Of a DNA stretch of 64,000 nucleotides, positions 51,147 through 60,588 are shown piece by piece (the first letter of the stretch is position 1; each line of letters starts with the position of its first letter). The notes under the pieces are model-generated. The model was not told the DNA's origin. It saw nothing but the letters and a program-made list of their open reading frames with translations, and ran no database searches. The translations under genes were made by a program, and so were the position numbers. The DNA is from Jiulongibacter sediminis (GTDB taxonomy: Bacteria; Bacteroidota; Bacteroidia; Cytophagales; Spirosomataceae), in contig NZ_LGTQ01000006.1 of NCBI RefSeq assembly GCF_001306455.1, positions 496,001 through 560,000 on the forward strand, written 5' to 3'.

Positions 51147-52796
51147 TTAGCTTCCCAGTTTCCCGGCTTCATCAAAATGGCTTAAGGCTGCTTTGATGAA
51201 CTCATCGTCTTTATTCACCACCTTGTAGAATGAATTACTAAGACCTGCCCGGTCTTTCCATATGGCTCTGGCAATCAAAGCTTTTACCTGCTGCTGAATA
51301 AATTCTTTAGACTTTCTGAATTCTTCGGCATTATACTCAATGGACAGCTTCTCACCGTTACTTCTGATTTGAGAAAGCATTTTACTGTCTACAGTAAAGT
51401 TTTTGACATAGGCGTCAATGGACATTTTCTCTAGCTGAGCCTTATGATCATTGGCGTAACTGGTTGCAAACTCCCTTATCACATTATTGCTATATAGTTC
51501 CATCAAATAGCGGCTGATATGAGAGGTGTCTCGGGGCACAAAAATATCCGGAGTAATACCTCCACCACCATAAACTTTACGGCCATGGACGGTTTCATAA
51601 GCCTTTCCATTTTCATTCTGAACGCTATCGGCATTGAAAAATTCGCCATGCTCAGCTCTGTGACCCAGCTCGCCGTAATAATCTTCAAGATTACCGCTTT
51701 CATAAGGCTTCTGAATGCTTCTGCCGCTTGGGATATAATACCTAGAAATCGTTAAACGTAGCTCTGAGCCATCAGATAGTGAAATTGGGGCCTGTACCAG
51801 TCCCTTTCCAAAAGAACGACGACCAACAATCAGAGCCCGGTCGTAGTCCTGAAGGGCACCGGAAACAATTTCTGAGGCCGAAGCTGAACCTTCATCAATT
51901 AAAACAATCAGGGCTCCTTTTTCAAAATCACCTTCGTGACGGGCAAAGATCTTGCGATCATTGCGGTCATCTTTGCCATCGGTGTAAACAAGCACTCCAG
52001 ATCCTTCAATGAATTCGTCAGCGATGTTTACGGCTCTCTCAAGATACCCGCCCGGGTTTCCTCTTAAATCCAAAATCAGGCGTTTCATTCCCTGAGTTTT
52101 AAGCTCTTCAAGGCCTTCCATAAATTCGCTGTAGGTCGTCTCTGAGAAACGGGTGATTTTGATAAATCCGGTTTGTTTATCTTCCATCAGGTAAGCCGCG
52201 TCCACCGAGTAGGTTGGTATTTTATCTCGAACAACGGTGAAGTCCAGAAGGTCATTATATCCTTTTCTTTTGATTTTCATGTCAACACTTGTTCCACGTT
52301 GACCACGAAGAGTGTTGAAAATGAGTCGGGTGTTTACCTTCTCACCTGTAAGTTCAGTGCCGTTGGCTTCAATAATGGCATCACCGCTTTGAATCCCCAC
52401 TTCTTCTGAAGGCCCGCCTGATAAAGGTGTTACCACATAAACCGTGTCATTATAAATATTGAACTCGACCCCGATACCGTCAAAACCATTTTGAAGCTCA
52501 GACATTGCCAGTTCTGCTTCTTCCGCTGGTAAATAAGCCGTATGAGGATCCAGCTTTTCGAGCATCTTCATGATGCCGTAATCTGCCAAAGAGTCTGTAT
52601 CTACCTCATCTACATAACTACGGTCTATGTAAGTCAAAATCTCTTTAAACTTACTCGAGGACTTCACCACATCACCGATCACGCTCTTATTTCCAAAAAA
52701 CTTTGCCCCTATCTGAATTCCTGCGGCCAAAGTAATGGCGATAATAATGGGAAGCCTGATGGCAAATTTGCTGTTATTGATTTTCTTCTTCTCCAA
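51147..52796 (-). CDS. ctpA: C-terminal processing peptidase (S41, CtpA/Prc-like)
   Basis: 549 residues. One N-terminal membrane segment (about 14-30). PDZ domain about 95-175 (GIGVEFNIYNDTVYVVTPLSGGPSEEVGIQSGDAI). The catalytic Ser/Lys dyad is placed at S306 in DEGSASASEIVSGALQD and K331 in RSFGKGLVQ, 25 apart as in E. coli Prc (S430/K455). LILDLRGNPGGYLERAV precedes. Degrades or trims periplasmic proteins at hydrophobic C-termini. The tail (about 400-549) carries an extension often seen in Bacteroidota. Confidence 0.95.
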   Translation of the reverse strand: MEKKKINNSKFAIRLPIIIAITLAAGIQIGAKFFGNKSVIGDVVKSSSKFKEILTYIDRSYVDEVDTDSLADYGIMKMLEKLDPHTAYLPAEEAELAMSELQNGFDGIGVEFNIYNDTVYVVTPLSGGPSEEVGIQSGDAIIEANGTELTGEKVNTRLIFNTLRGQRGTSVDMKIKRKGYNDLLDFTVVRDKIPTYSVDAAYLMEDKQTGFIKITRFSETTYSEFMEGLEELKTQGMKRLILDLRGNPGGYLERAVNIADEFIEGSGVLVYTDGKDDRNDRKIFARHEGDFEKGALIVLIDEGSASASEIVSGALQDYDRALIVGRRSFGKGLVQAPISLSDGSELRLTISRYYIPSGRSIQKPYESGNLEDYYGELGHRAEHGEFFNADSVQNENGKAYETVHGRKVYGGGGITPDIFVPRDTSHISRYLMELYSNNVIREFATSYANDHKAQLEKMSIDAYVKNFTVDSKMLSQIRSNGEKLSIEYNAEEFRKSKEFIQQQVKALIARAIWKDRAGLSNSFYKVVNKDDEFIKAALSHFDEAGKLGS

Positions 52797-52958
52797 GGCG
52801 GTTTGTCTGTTTATTTCCTAGCTAACAAAAGAGTCGGCCAAACTGTTTGCAAGATGCATTATTTTAAAAGATTTCGATTTTCTGATAATGAATTATTCTT
52901 GAAATCAAATGATTCCGATACCAGATATACGCAGGAGGCCAGAACCAGGCTTAAGCTA

Positions 52959-53423
52959 CTAGTGCTTCCGCATTTTGAGAATATAATACCCAATCATGAT
53001 AAAAAGTCCGATAAGTAAAAACCAAAAGAGCCAATCACTTAATTCAGAGTTATTAGCGAGAGCTATTTGGACCATTTGATAAGATATGAACAAGGAAAAA
53101 GCTCCGCACCAAAAAATGATGAAGGAAAGTAGCTCTTTGGAGATTTGGTACAGAACCGGTAGGTTTTCTTTGGTCTTTTTGACCGGCATGTTCATCATTT
53201 CAGGGTCCATTTTTTTGACAAAATGCATGATGAGCATCACCACGGCCATGATGATAAAAACTGCTGAAGCTTCCAGTCGGCTACCTAAACCATTCGGTTG
53301 ACCCTCGCCATCAAAATGCATGGCCACACGCTCAGGCATGGCGTTGTAATACATGAAAAAATACACCACTGCCCAGAGAAGCAGGAAGAATCCGAGCAGT
53401 GTGTATGATTTCTCCTTATTCAT
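52959..53423 (-). CDS. DUF1648 small membrane protein (SdpI-like)
   Basis: 154 residues with about four hydrophobic segments. The DUF1648 hallmark MPERVAMHFDGEGQPNGLGSR follows the first segment, matching the P...P.HF...G.P....... pattern. Related to the SdpI immunity family, but here a stand-alone membrane protein without a toxin gene nearby. Follows nadA in the same direction, with 3 bases between. Confidence 0.82.
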   Translation of the reverse strand: MNKEKSYTLLGFFLLLWAVVYFFMYYNAMPERVAMHFDGEGQPNGLGSRLEASAVFIIMAVVMLIMHFVKKMDPEMMNMPVKKTKENLPVLYQISKELLSFIIFWCGAFSLFISYQMVQIALANNSELSDWLFWFLLIGLFIMIGYYILKMRKH

Positions 53424-53426
53424 TTT

Positions 53427-54395
53427 TTATAAACCAAACTTCGCTGAAATCTCCAGCATGCGGTCAATCGGTGCTTTTGCATCACGAATTACATCTTCAG
53501 GCAAAGTGATTTCAGGCTTTTCATTTTTCAAGCAGTAATAAAGCTTTTCCATGGTGTTTAGCTTCATGTGCGGGCAGTCCTGACAAGCCTGACAGGCGTA
53601 GCCATTTTTAACAGTTGGTGCCACATGAAATTTCTTATCCGGCGAAGCCTTCTTCATTTGGTGAAGAATGCCGGACTCCGTAGCCACGATAAACTCTTTT
53701 GACGGGCTGCTCATGGTATATTTCAGCAAGCCGGTGGTAGAACCAATATAGCTGGCAACATCCAAAACTGGTTTTTCACTCTCAGGGTGAGCAATGATTT
53801 CGGCATCCGGGTGCTTTGCTTTTAACTCGGTGATCATATCAGCGGAGAAAGCCTCGTGTACCATGCAGGCTCCGTCCCACAAAATCATGTCACGGCCGGT
53901 CTTCCTGTTAAGGTAATCACCAAGATTTTTATCCGGAGCAAAAATGATTTGCTTGTCTTTAGGAACACTCTCAACAATCTTAACGGCATTGGTACTGGTA
54001 CATACAATATCTGTCAACGTCTTAAGCTCTGCTGAGCAATTGACATAAGAAATAACGACAGCATCGGGGTGTTTTGCTTTAAAAGCCGAGAAAACATCAG
54101 CCGGGGCCGATTCCTCAAGGGAGCAGCCGGCGTTAATATCCGGCAAGACTACCTTTTTATCCGGCGAAAGAATTTTTGCTGTTTCAGCCATAAAACGTAC
54201 CCCGGCAAAAACAATCATATCAGCCTTGGTCTTGGCCGCTTGTTGAGAAAGCCCGAGGCTATCACCGATGTAATCAGCTACGTCCTGAATGTCAGCCGTC
54301 TGGTAATAATGGGCCAGAATAACAGCGTTTTTCTCTTTCTTCAGGCGATTGATTTCTGCTACGTAATCTATTTTTTCAAGTGCTTCTACTTCCAT
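53427..54395 (-). CDS. nadA: Quinolinate synthase
   Basis: 322 residues. [4Fe-4S] enzyme that condenses iminoaspartate with dihydroxyacetone phosphate in NAD synthesis. N-terminal [33 protein letters not shown]; conserved [42 protein letters not shown] and the C-terminal [15 protein letters not shown] hold the cluster cysteines. It sits 12 bases after the YD-repeat gene and before the DUF1648 gene; nadB and nadC are not in the window. Confidence 0.95.
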   Translation of the reverse strand: MEVEALEKIDYVAEINRLKKEKNAVILAHYYQTADIQDVADYIGDSLGLSQQAAKTKADMIVFAGVRFMAETAKILSPDKKVVLPDINAGCSLEESAPADVFSAFKAKHPDAVVISYVNCSAELKTLTDIVCTSTNAVKIVESVPKDKQIIFAPDKNLGDYLNRKTGRDMILWDGACMVHEAFSADMITELKAKHPDAEIIAHPESEKPVLDVASYIGSTTGLLKYTMSSPSKEFIVATESGILHQMKKASPDKKFHVAPTVKNGYACQACQDCPHMKLNTMEKLYYCLKNEKPEITLPEDVIRDAKAPIDRMLEISAKFGL

Positions 54396-54406
54396 TTGTT
54401 CTTCAA

Positions 54407-55333
54407 TTAATTGGGGCAGTTATACTCCCAGGTCAGGTTCCTAACTACGTTATTGTCTTTATTAAAATGTGATTCCTGTACTTTATTGCCATTTTGGTCA
54501 AACTCCCTTTTGATGCTACTAAGCGGTTCGCCATTATAAATGAAAACTTCTCCGGTATTATTGCCGGAGGCATCATACGAGTAATTGATGATGTACTCTA
54601 CTCTGACATTTCGGCCAAGACGTGTCTTTTTGCTAAGCAAATTACCAGTATACTCGTAAAGCGTTTGAGCAATGAGTTTATCGTTCAGAAAAGTACTGTC
54701 TTTTTGAAGAACCTGGTCCTGATTGTACTCAAAATACGTTTCTTCCATCATGTTTCCAGCTCTGTCATCACGTTTTTGATAAACCAGAAGACCGTTATCA
54801 GCGTAACTATACTCGGACGAATGATTGATTTTGCCTTCCGCATTGACGATCTGAAAAAGAAGAGGTTTCCCGTCAGCGGTTTCTTTTGATATTTCCTTAC
54901 CACTTACGCTGCCATCTGGTTCAAAGAATAATTTCTCACTTTGACTTTGAGCGGTAACATTCAGGCGGTTAAAGGCCGGAGCATTGGCAAGAGAATCCAG
55001 GGTTTCGGTGGTTGAAATCAATTGACCGCGATCGTCATATTGGTAACTTTTCCTCTTTCTGAAAGTTCCGTTATGGTAGTCGGTCTCAGAAAGAATGAAG
55101 CCTTTGCGATTGTATTCAAAGAGTCTTTTACTCGTGTAAGCTTCCCCGTAATGGGTCATATGAATTTTGGATTCCTCAATGAGTTTACCTTCTGAATTGT
55201 ACGAGTTGGTTTGCTCCAGTTCCAGCCTTCCGTTAACCTCAGAAGTGTGTTTTTGTAAGAGGCAATCTGACTGAGCAAAGCCCATTGAGGCGGTAGCCAG
55301 GAGGCTTGTAAAAAGCAGAAAGCTAAATTTCAT
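54407..55333 (-). CDS. Secreted YD-repeat-like protein
   Basis: 308 residues from ATG 55333 (signal peptide [21 protein letters not shown]; the open frame continues upstream but would put non-signal sequence first). The mature part is a series of about ten repeats of 20-25 residues of the form Y.YD..G.L......, for example [15 protein letters not shown] and [16 protein letters not shown] repeats form beta-barrel or toxin-shell structures; here the short array lacks a toxin domain. Function unknown. Confidence 0.75.
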   Translation of the reverse strand: MKFSFLLFTSLLATASMGFAQSDCLLQKHTSEVNGRLELEQTNSYNSEGKLIEESKIHMTHYGEAYTSKRLFEYNRKGFILSETDYHNGTFRKRKSYQYDDRGQLISTTETLDSLANAPAFNRLNVTAQSQSEKLFFEPDGSVSGKEISKETADGKPLLFQIVNAEGKINHSSEYSYADNGLLVYQKRDDRAGNMMEETYFEYNQDQVLQKDSTFLNDKLIAQTLYEYTGNLLSKKTRLGRNVRVEYIINYSYDASGNNTGEVFIYNGEPLSSIKREFDQNGNKVQESHFNKDNNVVRNLTWEYNCPN

Positions 55334-55437
55334 ATTTGGACTTGGTATAAAGTGCGTCAAATTACGAAGTTTTGATTTCTCTTCATAAATTGGGCGTTTC
55401 ATAATTGTATAGAACTTATTTACCGTTTCAGTTTAAC

Positions 55438-57045
55438 ATGACATGGTCCAATAATCTTGGAAAAATTGCCCTTTTTGCAACAATTACTTTTTCTTGCGGC
55501 AGTCCGGTAAAGAAGAAAGAATATAAATCACCAGAAGAAATGTACCCTGTACTTTTTGAAGATATTCAGCTTGGAGGTGTTTTCTCTGATTCCAAAACTT
55601 TTGTGGACTGTGTGCCTAAGTATTCCCCTGAAGAGATTCTGCTGAGGTATGAAGAGTTGAAAGGAGATTCTCTTTTTGTTCTCAGAAAGTTTGTGGAAGA
55701 CAATTTTGAGATTCCGTCTATCAATGAATCTGGTTATAAGTCTGATCTGTCTCTCAGAGCTGATGAGCATATCAATAAACTTTGGCCGGTGCTAACCCGC
55801 CAACCTGAGGATGATGGTGGTACGCTTATTCCGCTAAGAAAACCTTATATCGTGCCGGGCGGGCGTTTTGGTGAAGTCTATTATTGGGATAGCTATTTTA
55901 CCATGCTGGGCCTTCAGGTGGCAGGTAAAGACACGCTGATTGAGAACATGGTGGTTAATTTTGCTCAATTGATTCAGGATTTCGGACATATTCCTAACGG
56001 AAATCGAAGTTATTACCTGACTCGCTCACAGCCACCATTCTTCTCCATGATGGTGGAGCTGCTGGCTGATGTCAAAAAGGATGAGCAGATTTTGGTGGAG
56101 TTTCTACCACAACTTCAGAAAGAATATCAATACTGGATGTCTTCTGCCACTAAAGAACAGGCTGATGAACAATCGGCTGCTCGCTCAAAAGATGAAAAGG
56201 CATTTCACAAAGTAGTTTTTGTGGATGATGAAAATATCCTCAATCGCTACTACGATGAAAGTGCCACTCCTAGACCTGAAGCTTATAAAGAGGACATTCA
56301 TACGGCTGAGTTAAGTGGTCGAAATAAAGAAAAAGTTTATCGCGATTTACGCTCCGGGGCTGAGTCCGGCTGGGATTACACCAGTCGCTGGCTAAAAGAT
56401 GGTGAGCATATGGAGACGATTCATACCACTGACATTCTTCCAGTAGATCTTAATGCTTTGCTTTATCATTTGGAAGATGTTCTGGAAAAGGCCAATCGAA
56501 TTGCCGGAAAAGACCAATATGCTGATAGTTATAAGGCTTTGAAAGAAAAACGTCTGGCTATTTTCAATGACTATTTCTGGGATAAAGAATCAGGTTTCTT
56601 CGTGGATTATGATTTCGTGGAAGGCCAAAAAACACCACATCTTTCTCTCGCGGCTGTCTTTCCTCTTGTTTTTGAAATGGCTTCGGAGGAGCAGGCGGAG
56701 TCGGTAGCTCACTTAATTCGTCACGTTTTTTTGAAGCCGGGCGGCTTAACATCCACGTTATCAGAAACAGGTCAGCAGTGGGATGCTCCCAATGGATGGG
56801 CTCCGTTACAGTGGCTGGCTATTGAAGGTTTACGAAAGTATGGCTATTACCAGCTGGCCAATCAAATTAAAGCCAACTGGGTCAATAACTGCCTCCGTGT
56901 TTATCAAAACACGGGGAAAATGGTTGAAAAGTATAATGTGGAAGACCTTAGCCTGCTGGCCGGTGGTGGCGAATACCCTGTGCAGGATGGTTTCGGCTGG
57001 ACCAACGGAATTTTACTCAAACTGCTTTCAGAGGAAACGGAGTAG
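55438..57045 (+). CDS. treA: Periplasmic trehalase, lipoprotein (GH37)
   Basis: 535 residues from ATG 55438. The signal peptide ends TITFSCGSP with a lipobox-type Cys20, so it is probably membrane-anchored. GH37 signature 1 PGGRFGEVYYWDSYF (140-154) and signature 2 QQWDAPNGWAPLQW are both present; the catalytic acid is predicted as D313 in SGWDYTSRW. Hydrolyses trehalose to two glucose molecules. No trehalose transporter or trehalose-synthesis gene is adjacent. Confidence 0.93.
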   Translation: MTWSNNLGKIALFATITFSCGSPVKKKEYKSPEEMYPVLFEDIQLGGVFSDSKTFVDCVPKYSPEEILLRYEELKGDSLFVLRKFVEDNFEIPSINESGYKSDLSLRADEHINKLWPVLTRQPEDDGGTLIPLRKPYIVPGGRFGEVYYWDSYFTMLGLQVAGKDTLIENMVVNFAQLIQDFGHIPNGNRSYYLTRSQPPFFSMMVELLADVKKDEQILVEFLPQLQKEYQYWMSSATKEQADEQSAARSKDEKAFHKVVFVDDENILNRYYDESATPRPEAYKEDIHTAELSGRNKEKVYRDLRSGAESGWDYTSRWLKDGEHMETIHTTDILPVDLNALLYHLEDVLEKANRIAGKDQYADSYKALKEKRLAIFNDYFWDKESGFFVDYDFVEGQKTPHLSLAAVFPLVFEMASEEQAESVAHLIRHVFLKPGGLTSTLSETGQQWDAPNGWAPLQWLAIEGLRKYGYYQLANQIKANWVNNCLRVYQNTGKMVEKYNVEDLSLLAGGGEYPVQDGFGWTNGILLKLLSEETE

Positions 57046-57049
57046 GTTT

Positions 57050-57523
57050 TTATTCCTTTGATTTCGCCTTCTTCTTTGCTTTTGGAGCTTCTTCTTTTAC
57101 TTCCGGCTCTTCTTCTTTGCTTTCTTCAAAAAGCTCAGGCATTGACGTCGAAAGAAGGTTATACCACTGAATAATTTTTTTGATGTCAGAAGAATAAACT
57201 CTTTCCTGATCAAAATCTGGCATTATTTCGCCAAAGAAGGTGAAGAACTCATCCTGAGAAGCATTTTTTGTGTCAAAGTCTACCTTCTCTCCGTGTTTTT
57301 CACGCATTGTTGTGAAAATCTCAGAAAGTGGGGTTGACTTGTTAAATTCCTCGCTATAGATAGAAATATCTTTCAAAACAGAAACTTTGGCATTCACACT
57401 TACCATTTCTCTTTTGCCCTTGCCATCCATTGATTCTACAATGACACCGGCTCTACCAGGTTTGATAATTCTAAAAAGACCGGGTCTTCCGGCAATGTGA
57501 GCTACTTCTTGTAATGCTTCCAT
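57050..57523 (-). CDS. DUF5606 family protein
   Basis: 157 residues from ATG 57523; the frame continues nine codons upstream. The core MEALQEVAHIAGRPGLFRIIKPGRAGVIVESMDGKGK is a Bacteroidota-specific conserved start. The middle holds SEIFTTMREKHG and a helical QWYNLLSTSMPELF. The lysine/glutamate/alanine-rich tail looks disordered. Cytoplasmic; function unknown. Confidence 0.82.
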   Translation of the reverse strand: MEALQEVAHIAGRPGLFRIIKPGRAGVIVESMDGKGKREMVSVNAKVSVLKDISIYSEEFNKSTPLSEIFTTMREKHGEKVDFDTKNASQDEFFTFFGEIMPDFDQERVYSSDIKKIIQWYNLLSTSMPELFEESKEEEPEVKEEAPKAKKKAKSKE

Positions 57524-57589
57524 TTTTCTGTTTTCGTTTTCAGGCGGCAAAATTAGGGAATTGTTTTATTTCCATGTCAAAAGCTCCGA

Positions 57590-58294
57590 TCAAATGTCAC
57601 CTTCCAGCGGTCGCATCACGATTTCCTCAATCAAAGCTGAAGGAGAAAGATTATAGGAAGCCCAAACGGTATCCGCCACGTCTTTGGCACTAATAAATCT
57701 CGACTCAGGCAGGTCAATACCCTCCCAGCTACTGGTAAAAGTGGCTCCAGGCATGATGGAAGTCACTTTGATACCCTCAGGTTTTAGCTCCTCACGTAAA
57801 GACTTACTGAAGCCCAGAAGAGCAAATTTTGAGATAGAATAAGATCCTGAACCCGGATAAGCCTGGAGGCTTGCAATGGAGCAAATATTAAAAATATGAG
57901 CTCCTTTCGCTTTTCTGATCGTTTCAATAAGGCCTCGTGTTGCATAATATGCAGAGTAGAGGTTAGTATCAATTTGCTTTTCCAAAGCACCATCAGGCTC
58001 GGTCATCAAACCTCCTTGCACAAAGATTCCGGTATTATTGACCAAAACATTGACATTGTCAAAGGTGTTTTTGACCTCGGCTACAAAGGCTTCGGTTTCA
58101 GCTTTGTTACTCAAATCGGCAGCAAAGACAACACATTTTATACCGAATTGAGCTTCAAGCTCTTTTTTTAAAGCCGAAAGATCAGCTTCTGTTCTGGAGG
58201 TCAGGGCCAGATCAAAACCCTCCTGTGCGAAACGAATGGCGATGGCTCTTCCTATACCTTTGGTAGCTCCCGTTATTACTGCTGACTTACTCAT
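57590..58294 (-). CDS. SDR family oxidoreductase (FabG-like)
   Basis: 234 residues from ATG 58294. SAVITGATKGIGRAIAIRFAQEG binds NAD(P); NNTGIF; the catalytic serine in ICSIASLQAYPGSGSYSISKFAL with YSISK. Its short C-terminal half lacks an insertion for a specialised substrate. Activity cannot be named; sepiapterin reductase-like or ketoacyl reductase are options. Divergent from mlaE, with which it shares about 100 bases of upstream DNA. Confidence 0.85.
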   Translation of the reverse strand: MSKSAVITGATKGIGRAIAIRFAQEGFDLALTSRTEADLSALKKELEAQFGIKCVVFAADLSNKAETEAFVAEVKNTFDNVNVLVNNTGIFVQGGLMTEPDGALEKQIDTNLYSAYYATRGLIETIRKAKGAHIFNICSIASLQAYPGSGSYSISKFALLGFSKSLREELKPEGIKVTSIMPGATFTSSWEGIDLPESRFISAKDVADTVWASYNLSPSALIEEIVMRPLEGDI

Positions 58295-58368
58295 GGATTG
58301 ATTTTTGTACAAAACTACATGATTTCAATGGATCGGACTATTGTGTTATGCAGAGCCGATCTATTTAT

Positions 58369-58376
58369 TACCTTTG
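58369..58376 (+). promoter_or_regulatory. -7 promoter element of mlaE-mlaF
   Basis: TACCTTTG, a perfect TAnnTTTG, 24 bases before the ATG at 58400. It falls inside the longer open frame from 58298 and so argues for the later start. Confidence 0.55.
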
Positions 58377-58399
58377 TAAAAGCCGTAAAATCTAGCTTT

Positions 58400-59131
58400 A
58401 TGCTGTCAATAGCAGGAAAATTTTTCCTTTTTCTGGGGAGTCTTTTTGTTCGTCGTGAAACCTTTAAAGTCTATTGGGACAGGTTCATTGACGAATGCAT
58501 CAAAATAGGAACCAACTCTGTCTTCATTGTTGCCATTGTCGCCGTATTTATTGGGGCGGTAACCTGTGTGCAGATATATGCGAACCTTGTTAGTCCGTTT
58601 ATACCGAATTATATCGTAAGTAATGTAGTTAGGGATATGGTTCTTTTAGAGCTTTCTTCCACATTTATGTGTGTGGTTTTGGCCGGTAAAGTGGGGTCGA
58701 ATATTGCTGGTGAATTGGGCACCATGCGAATCACCGAGCAGATCGACGCTCTTGAGGTGATGGGTATCAACTCGGCCTCTTATCTGGTTCTTCCAAAGCT
58801 GCTGGCGGCTGTAGTTACTTTTCCTCTTTTGGCTATACTTTCAGATTTTCTGGGCATCGGAGGTGGTTACTTAGCCGGTACTTTAACGGGCATTCTGACG
58901 CCGGAAGAATATATTTATGGTATCCGCTTTTCTTTTGTGCCTTATAATATCATTATCGCCATTGTGAAGGCTTTCGTATTTGGTTTTCTCATTGCCACCA
59001 TTTCCTCTTATAAAGGCTTTTATACCCGCGGAGGTGCTCTGGAAGTGGGGATGTCAAGCACCGCGGCTGTTACCAATAGTTGTATAGCGATTTTAATTGC
59101 CGATTACTTATTAGCAGAACTTTTAACCTGA
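58400..59131 (+). CDS. mlaE: MlaE family ABC transporter permease
   Basis: 243 residues from ATG 58400, chosen because of the -7 element and the family length (240-260). Five or six hydrophobic segments. Conserved features include ECIKIGTNSVFIVAIVAVFIGAVTCVQ, KVGSNIAGELGTMRITEQIDALEVMGINSASYLVLPKLLA and SSYKGFYTRGGALEVG. Inner-membrane permease of the Mla/MCE lipid-transport system that moves phospholipid between inner and outer membrane. mlaF follows 7 bases later. Confidence 0.93.
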   Translation: MLSIAGKFFLFLGSLFVRRETFKVYWDRFIDECIKIGTNSVFIVAIVAVFIGAVTCVQIYANLVSPFIPNYIVSNVVRDMVLLELSSTFMCVVLAGKVGSNIAGELGTMRITEQIDALEVMGINSASYLVLPKLLAAVVTFPLLAILSDFLGIGGGYLAGTLTGILTPEEYIYGIRFSFVPYNIIIAIVKAFVFGFLIATISSYKGFYTRGGALEVGMSSTAAVTNSCIAILIADYLLAELLT

Positions 59132-59138
59132 TTTTCCA

Positions 59139-59891
59139 TTGATAGAAATTAAGAATATTTCCAAGTCTTTCAACGGCCGTCAGGTACTCCACGATATCAG
59201 CGGGACTTTTGAGAAAGGCAAAACCAGCTTGGTGATTGGTGCCAGCGGAACTGGGAAAAGTGTGTTGCTGAAATGCATGCTTGACCTGATAAAGCCTGAA
59301 GAAGGGCAGGTGCTTTATGACGGTCGTCGTTTCCTGCTTCAGGAAGAAAAAGACAAAAAAGATATCCGCCGCGAAATGGGAGTCCTCTTTCAGGGTGGAG
59401 CTCTTTTCGATAGCAAAACGGTGGAGGAGAATGTTCGTTTTCCGCTGGATATGTTGACGGATATGCCGGAAAACGAAAAGAGAGATCGCGTGGAGTTTTG
59501 TCTTCACCGGGTAGGCCTCGATGGCACCGGCAAACGAATGCCTTCTGAGATTTCCGGTGGTATGAAAAAAAGAGTAGGTATTGCCAGGGCAATTGTAATG
59601 AACCCAAAATACCTTTTCTGCGATGAGCCAAACTCCGGTCTGGATCCACTTACGGCCATCAAAATTGATGAACTCATCAAAGAAATCACTGACGAATACC
59701 AGATCACTACAGTGGTGATTACTCACGACATGAACTCGGTTCTGAGTATCGGCGAATACATCATGTTCCTTTATCAAGGCAAAAAAATCTGGGAAGGAGA
59801 TAGCCAATCCATCATGAAAACCCACATCAAAGAACTGGATGAGTTTGTGTTTTCAAATCATGCTTTGCGTCAGTTGAGGGATGGGCACTAA
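59139..59891 (+). CDS. mlaF: MlaF-like ABC transporter ATP-binding protein
   Basis: 250 residues from a TTG start at 59139. A stop lies in frame three codons upstream and no ATG precedes IEIKNISKSFNGRQVL. Walker A GASGTGKSVLL (about 34-44), signature SGGMKKRVGIARAI, Walker B YLFCDEPNSGLDP, and the MlaF-type VLFQGGALFDSKTVEENVRFPL Q-loop region. ATPase partner of mlaE. The usual third gene (mlaD, MCE domain) is not next; an unrelated lipoprotein gene follows. Confidence 0.93.
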   Translation: MIEIKNISKSFNGRQVLHDISGTFEKGKTSLVIGASGTGKSVLLKCMLDLIKPEEGQVLYDGRRFLLQEEKDKKDIRREMGVLFQGGALFDSKTVEENVRFPLDMLTDMPENEKRDRVEFCLHRVGLDGTGKRMPSEISGGMKKRVGIARAIVMNPKYLFCDEPNSGLDPLTAIKIDELIKEITDEYQITTVVITHDMNSVLSIGEYIMFLYQGKKIWEGDSQSIMKTHIKELDEFVFSNHALRQLRDGH

Positions 59892-60008
59892 AAGCTCTCC
59901 GAAATCTCCGACTTCGATGGGGTGTTTTCAAAACTCTGTTTTGAGGGAATGGTTACTTGTGTTGTATTGGTCACAAGCAGGAGTTTTAATAAAAACACAT
60001 CTTCATAT

Positions 60009-60500
60009 ATGAAAAAGTTGTTGATTTTAACTCTGTTTTCGATGTCTTCATGTTTTTCAAATGACATTGGTTACACATTTGTAAACAATACGAAGTATAA
60101 TATTCAAATAAGACCTTTTGAGTTTGGAAAAAATGGAGAACTCATTGACATAGAAATGGATTTGGTCAATATTGAAATACCACCAAATGGAAAAACCGAG
60201 AGAGTTTATGCCAGCCTTCATGGGGATGGAAGTCCATCTTCCTTTTGGAGTAATTTTGAAATAAAGAACTTACACGTTCTTTTAAGTGATACCGTAAGTT
60301 TTGTTATCACCTGTGATAGTCTGAATAATTCAGAACTTCCATTTCCTTATTGTATTGAAACAGATTCTTTATACCAGAAATTTGATTTTCTTTTCGAACC
60401 AGAAAGCAGGATTCTAGGAGAGAAGGATTTTATTGCTGGGAGGAAAGTATTTAGCCAATATTTTTACGTAATCGAGGAGTCAGATTTAGATAATTTATGA
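60009..60500 (+). CDS. Small lipoprotein of unknown function
   Basis: 163 residues from ATG 60009 (signal peptide MKKLLILTLFSMSSCFSND, lipobox cysteine at residue 15; the open frame extends upstream). Mature part: a beta-rich sequence (GYTFVNNTKYNIQIRPFEFG) with two more cysteines. I recognise no family. By eye it is more AT-rich than its neighbours and is bordered by short inverted repeats, which may indicate acquisition. Confidence 0.65.
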   Translation: MKKLLILTLFSMSSCFSNDIGYTFVNNTKYNIQIRPFEFGKNGELIDIEMDLVNIEIPPNGKTERVYASLHGDGSPSSFWSNFEIKNLHVLLSDTVSFVITCDSLNNSELPFPYCIETDSLYQKFDFLFEPESRILGEKDFIAGRKVFSQYFYVIEESDLDNL

Positions 60501-60588
60501 CCTGTAACTTCGAATCTTCACAATTTCAAAAAAGCAACTGGTCAGAGACCACTATTCACCCCAACGAAGCCTCCGACCTCGCTTAACA

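Noticed and set aside
52542-53018. 158-codon frame over the ctpA start and the gap behind it
   Set aside because: Opposite to ctpA for much of its length, no recognisable motif, and start inside a known gene.
58298-58399. Longer mlaE start at 58298
   Set aside because: A perfect -7 element lies inside it at 58369 and the extra residues are not like the family.
59070-59825. Long open frame antisense to mlaF (251 codons)
   Set aside because: Lies wholly opposite a clear ABC ATPase gene with intact motifs; composition is that of a shadow frame rich in H, F and S.
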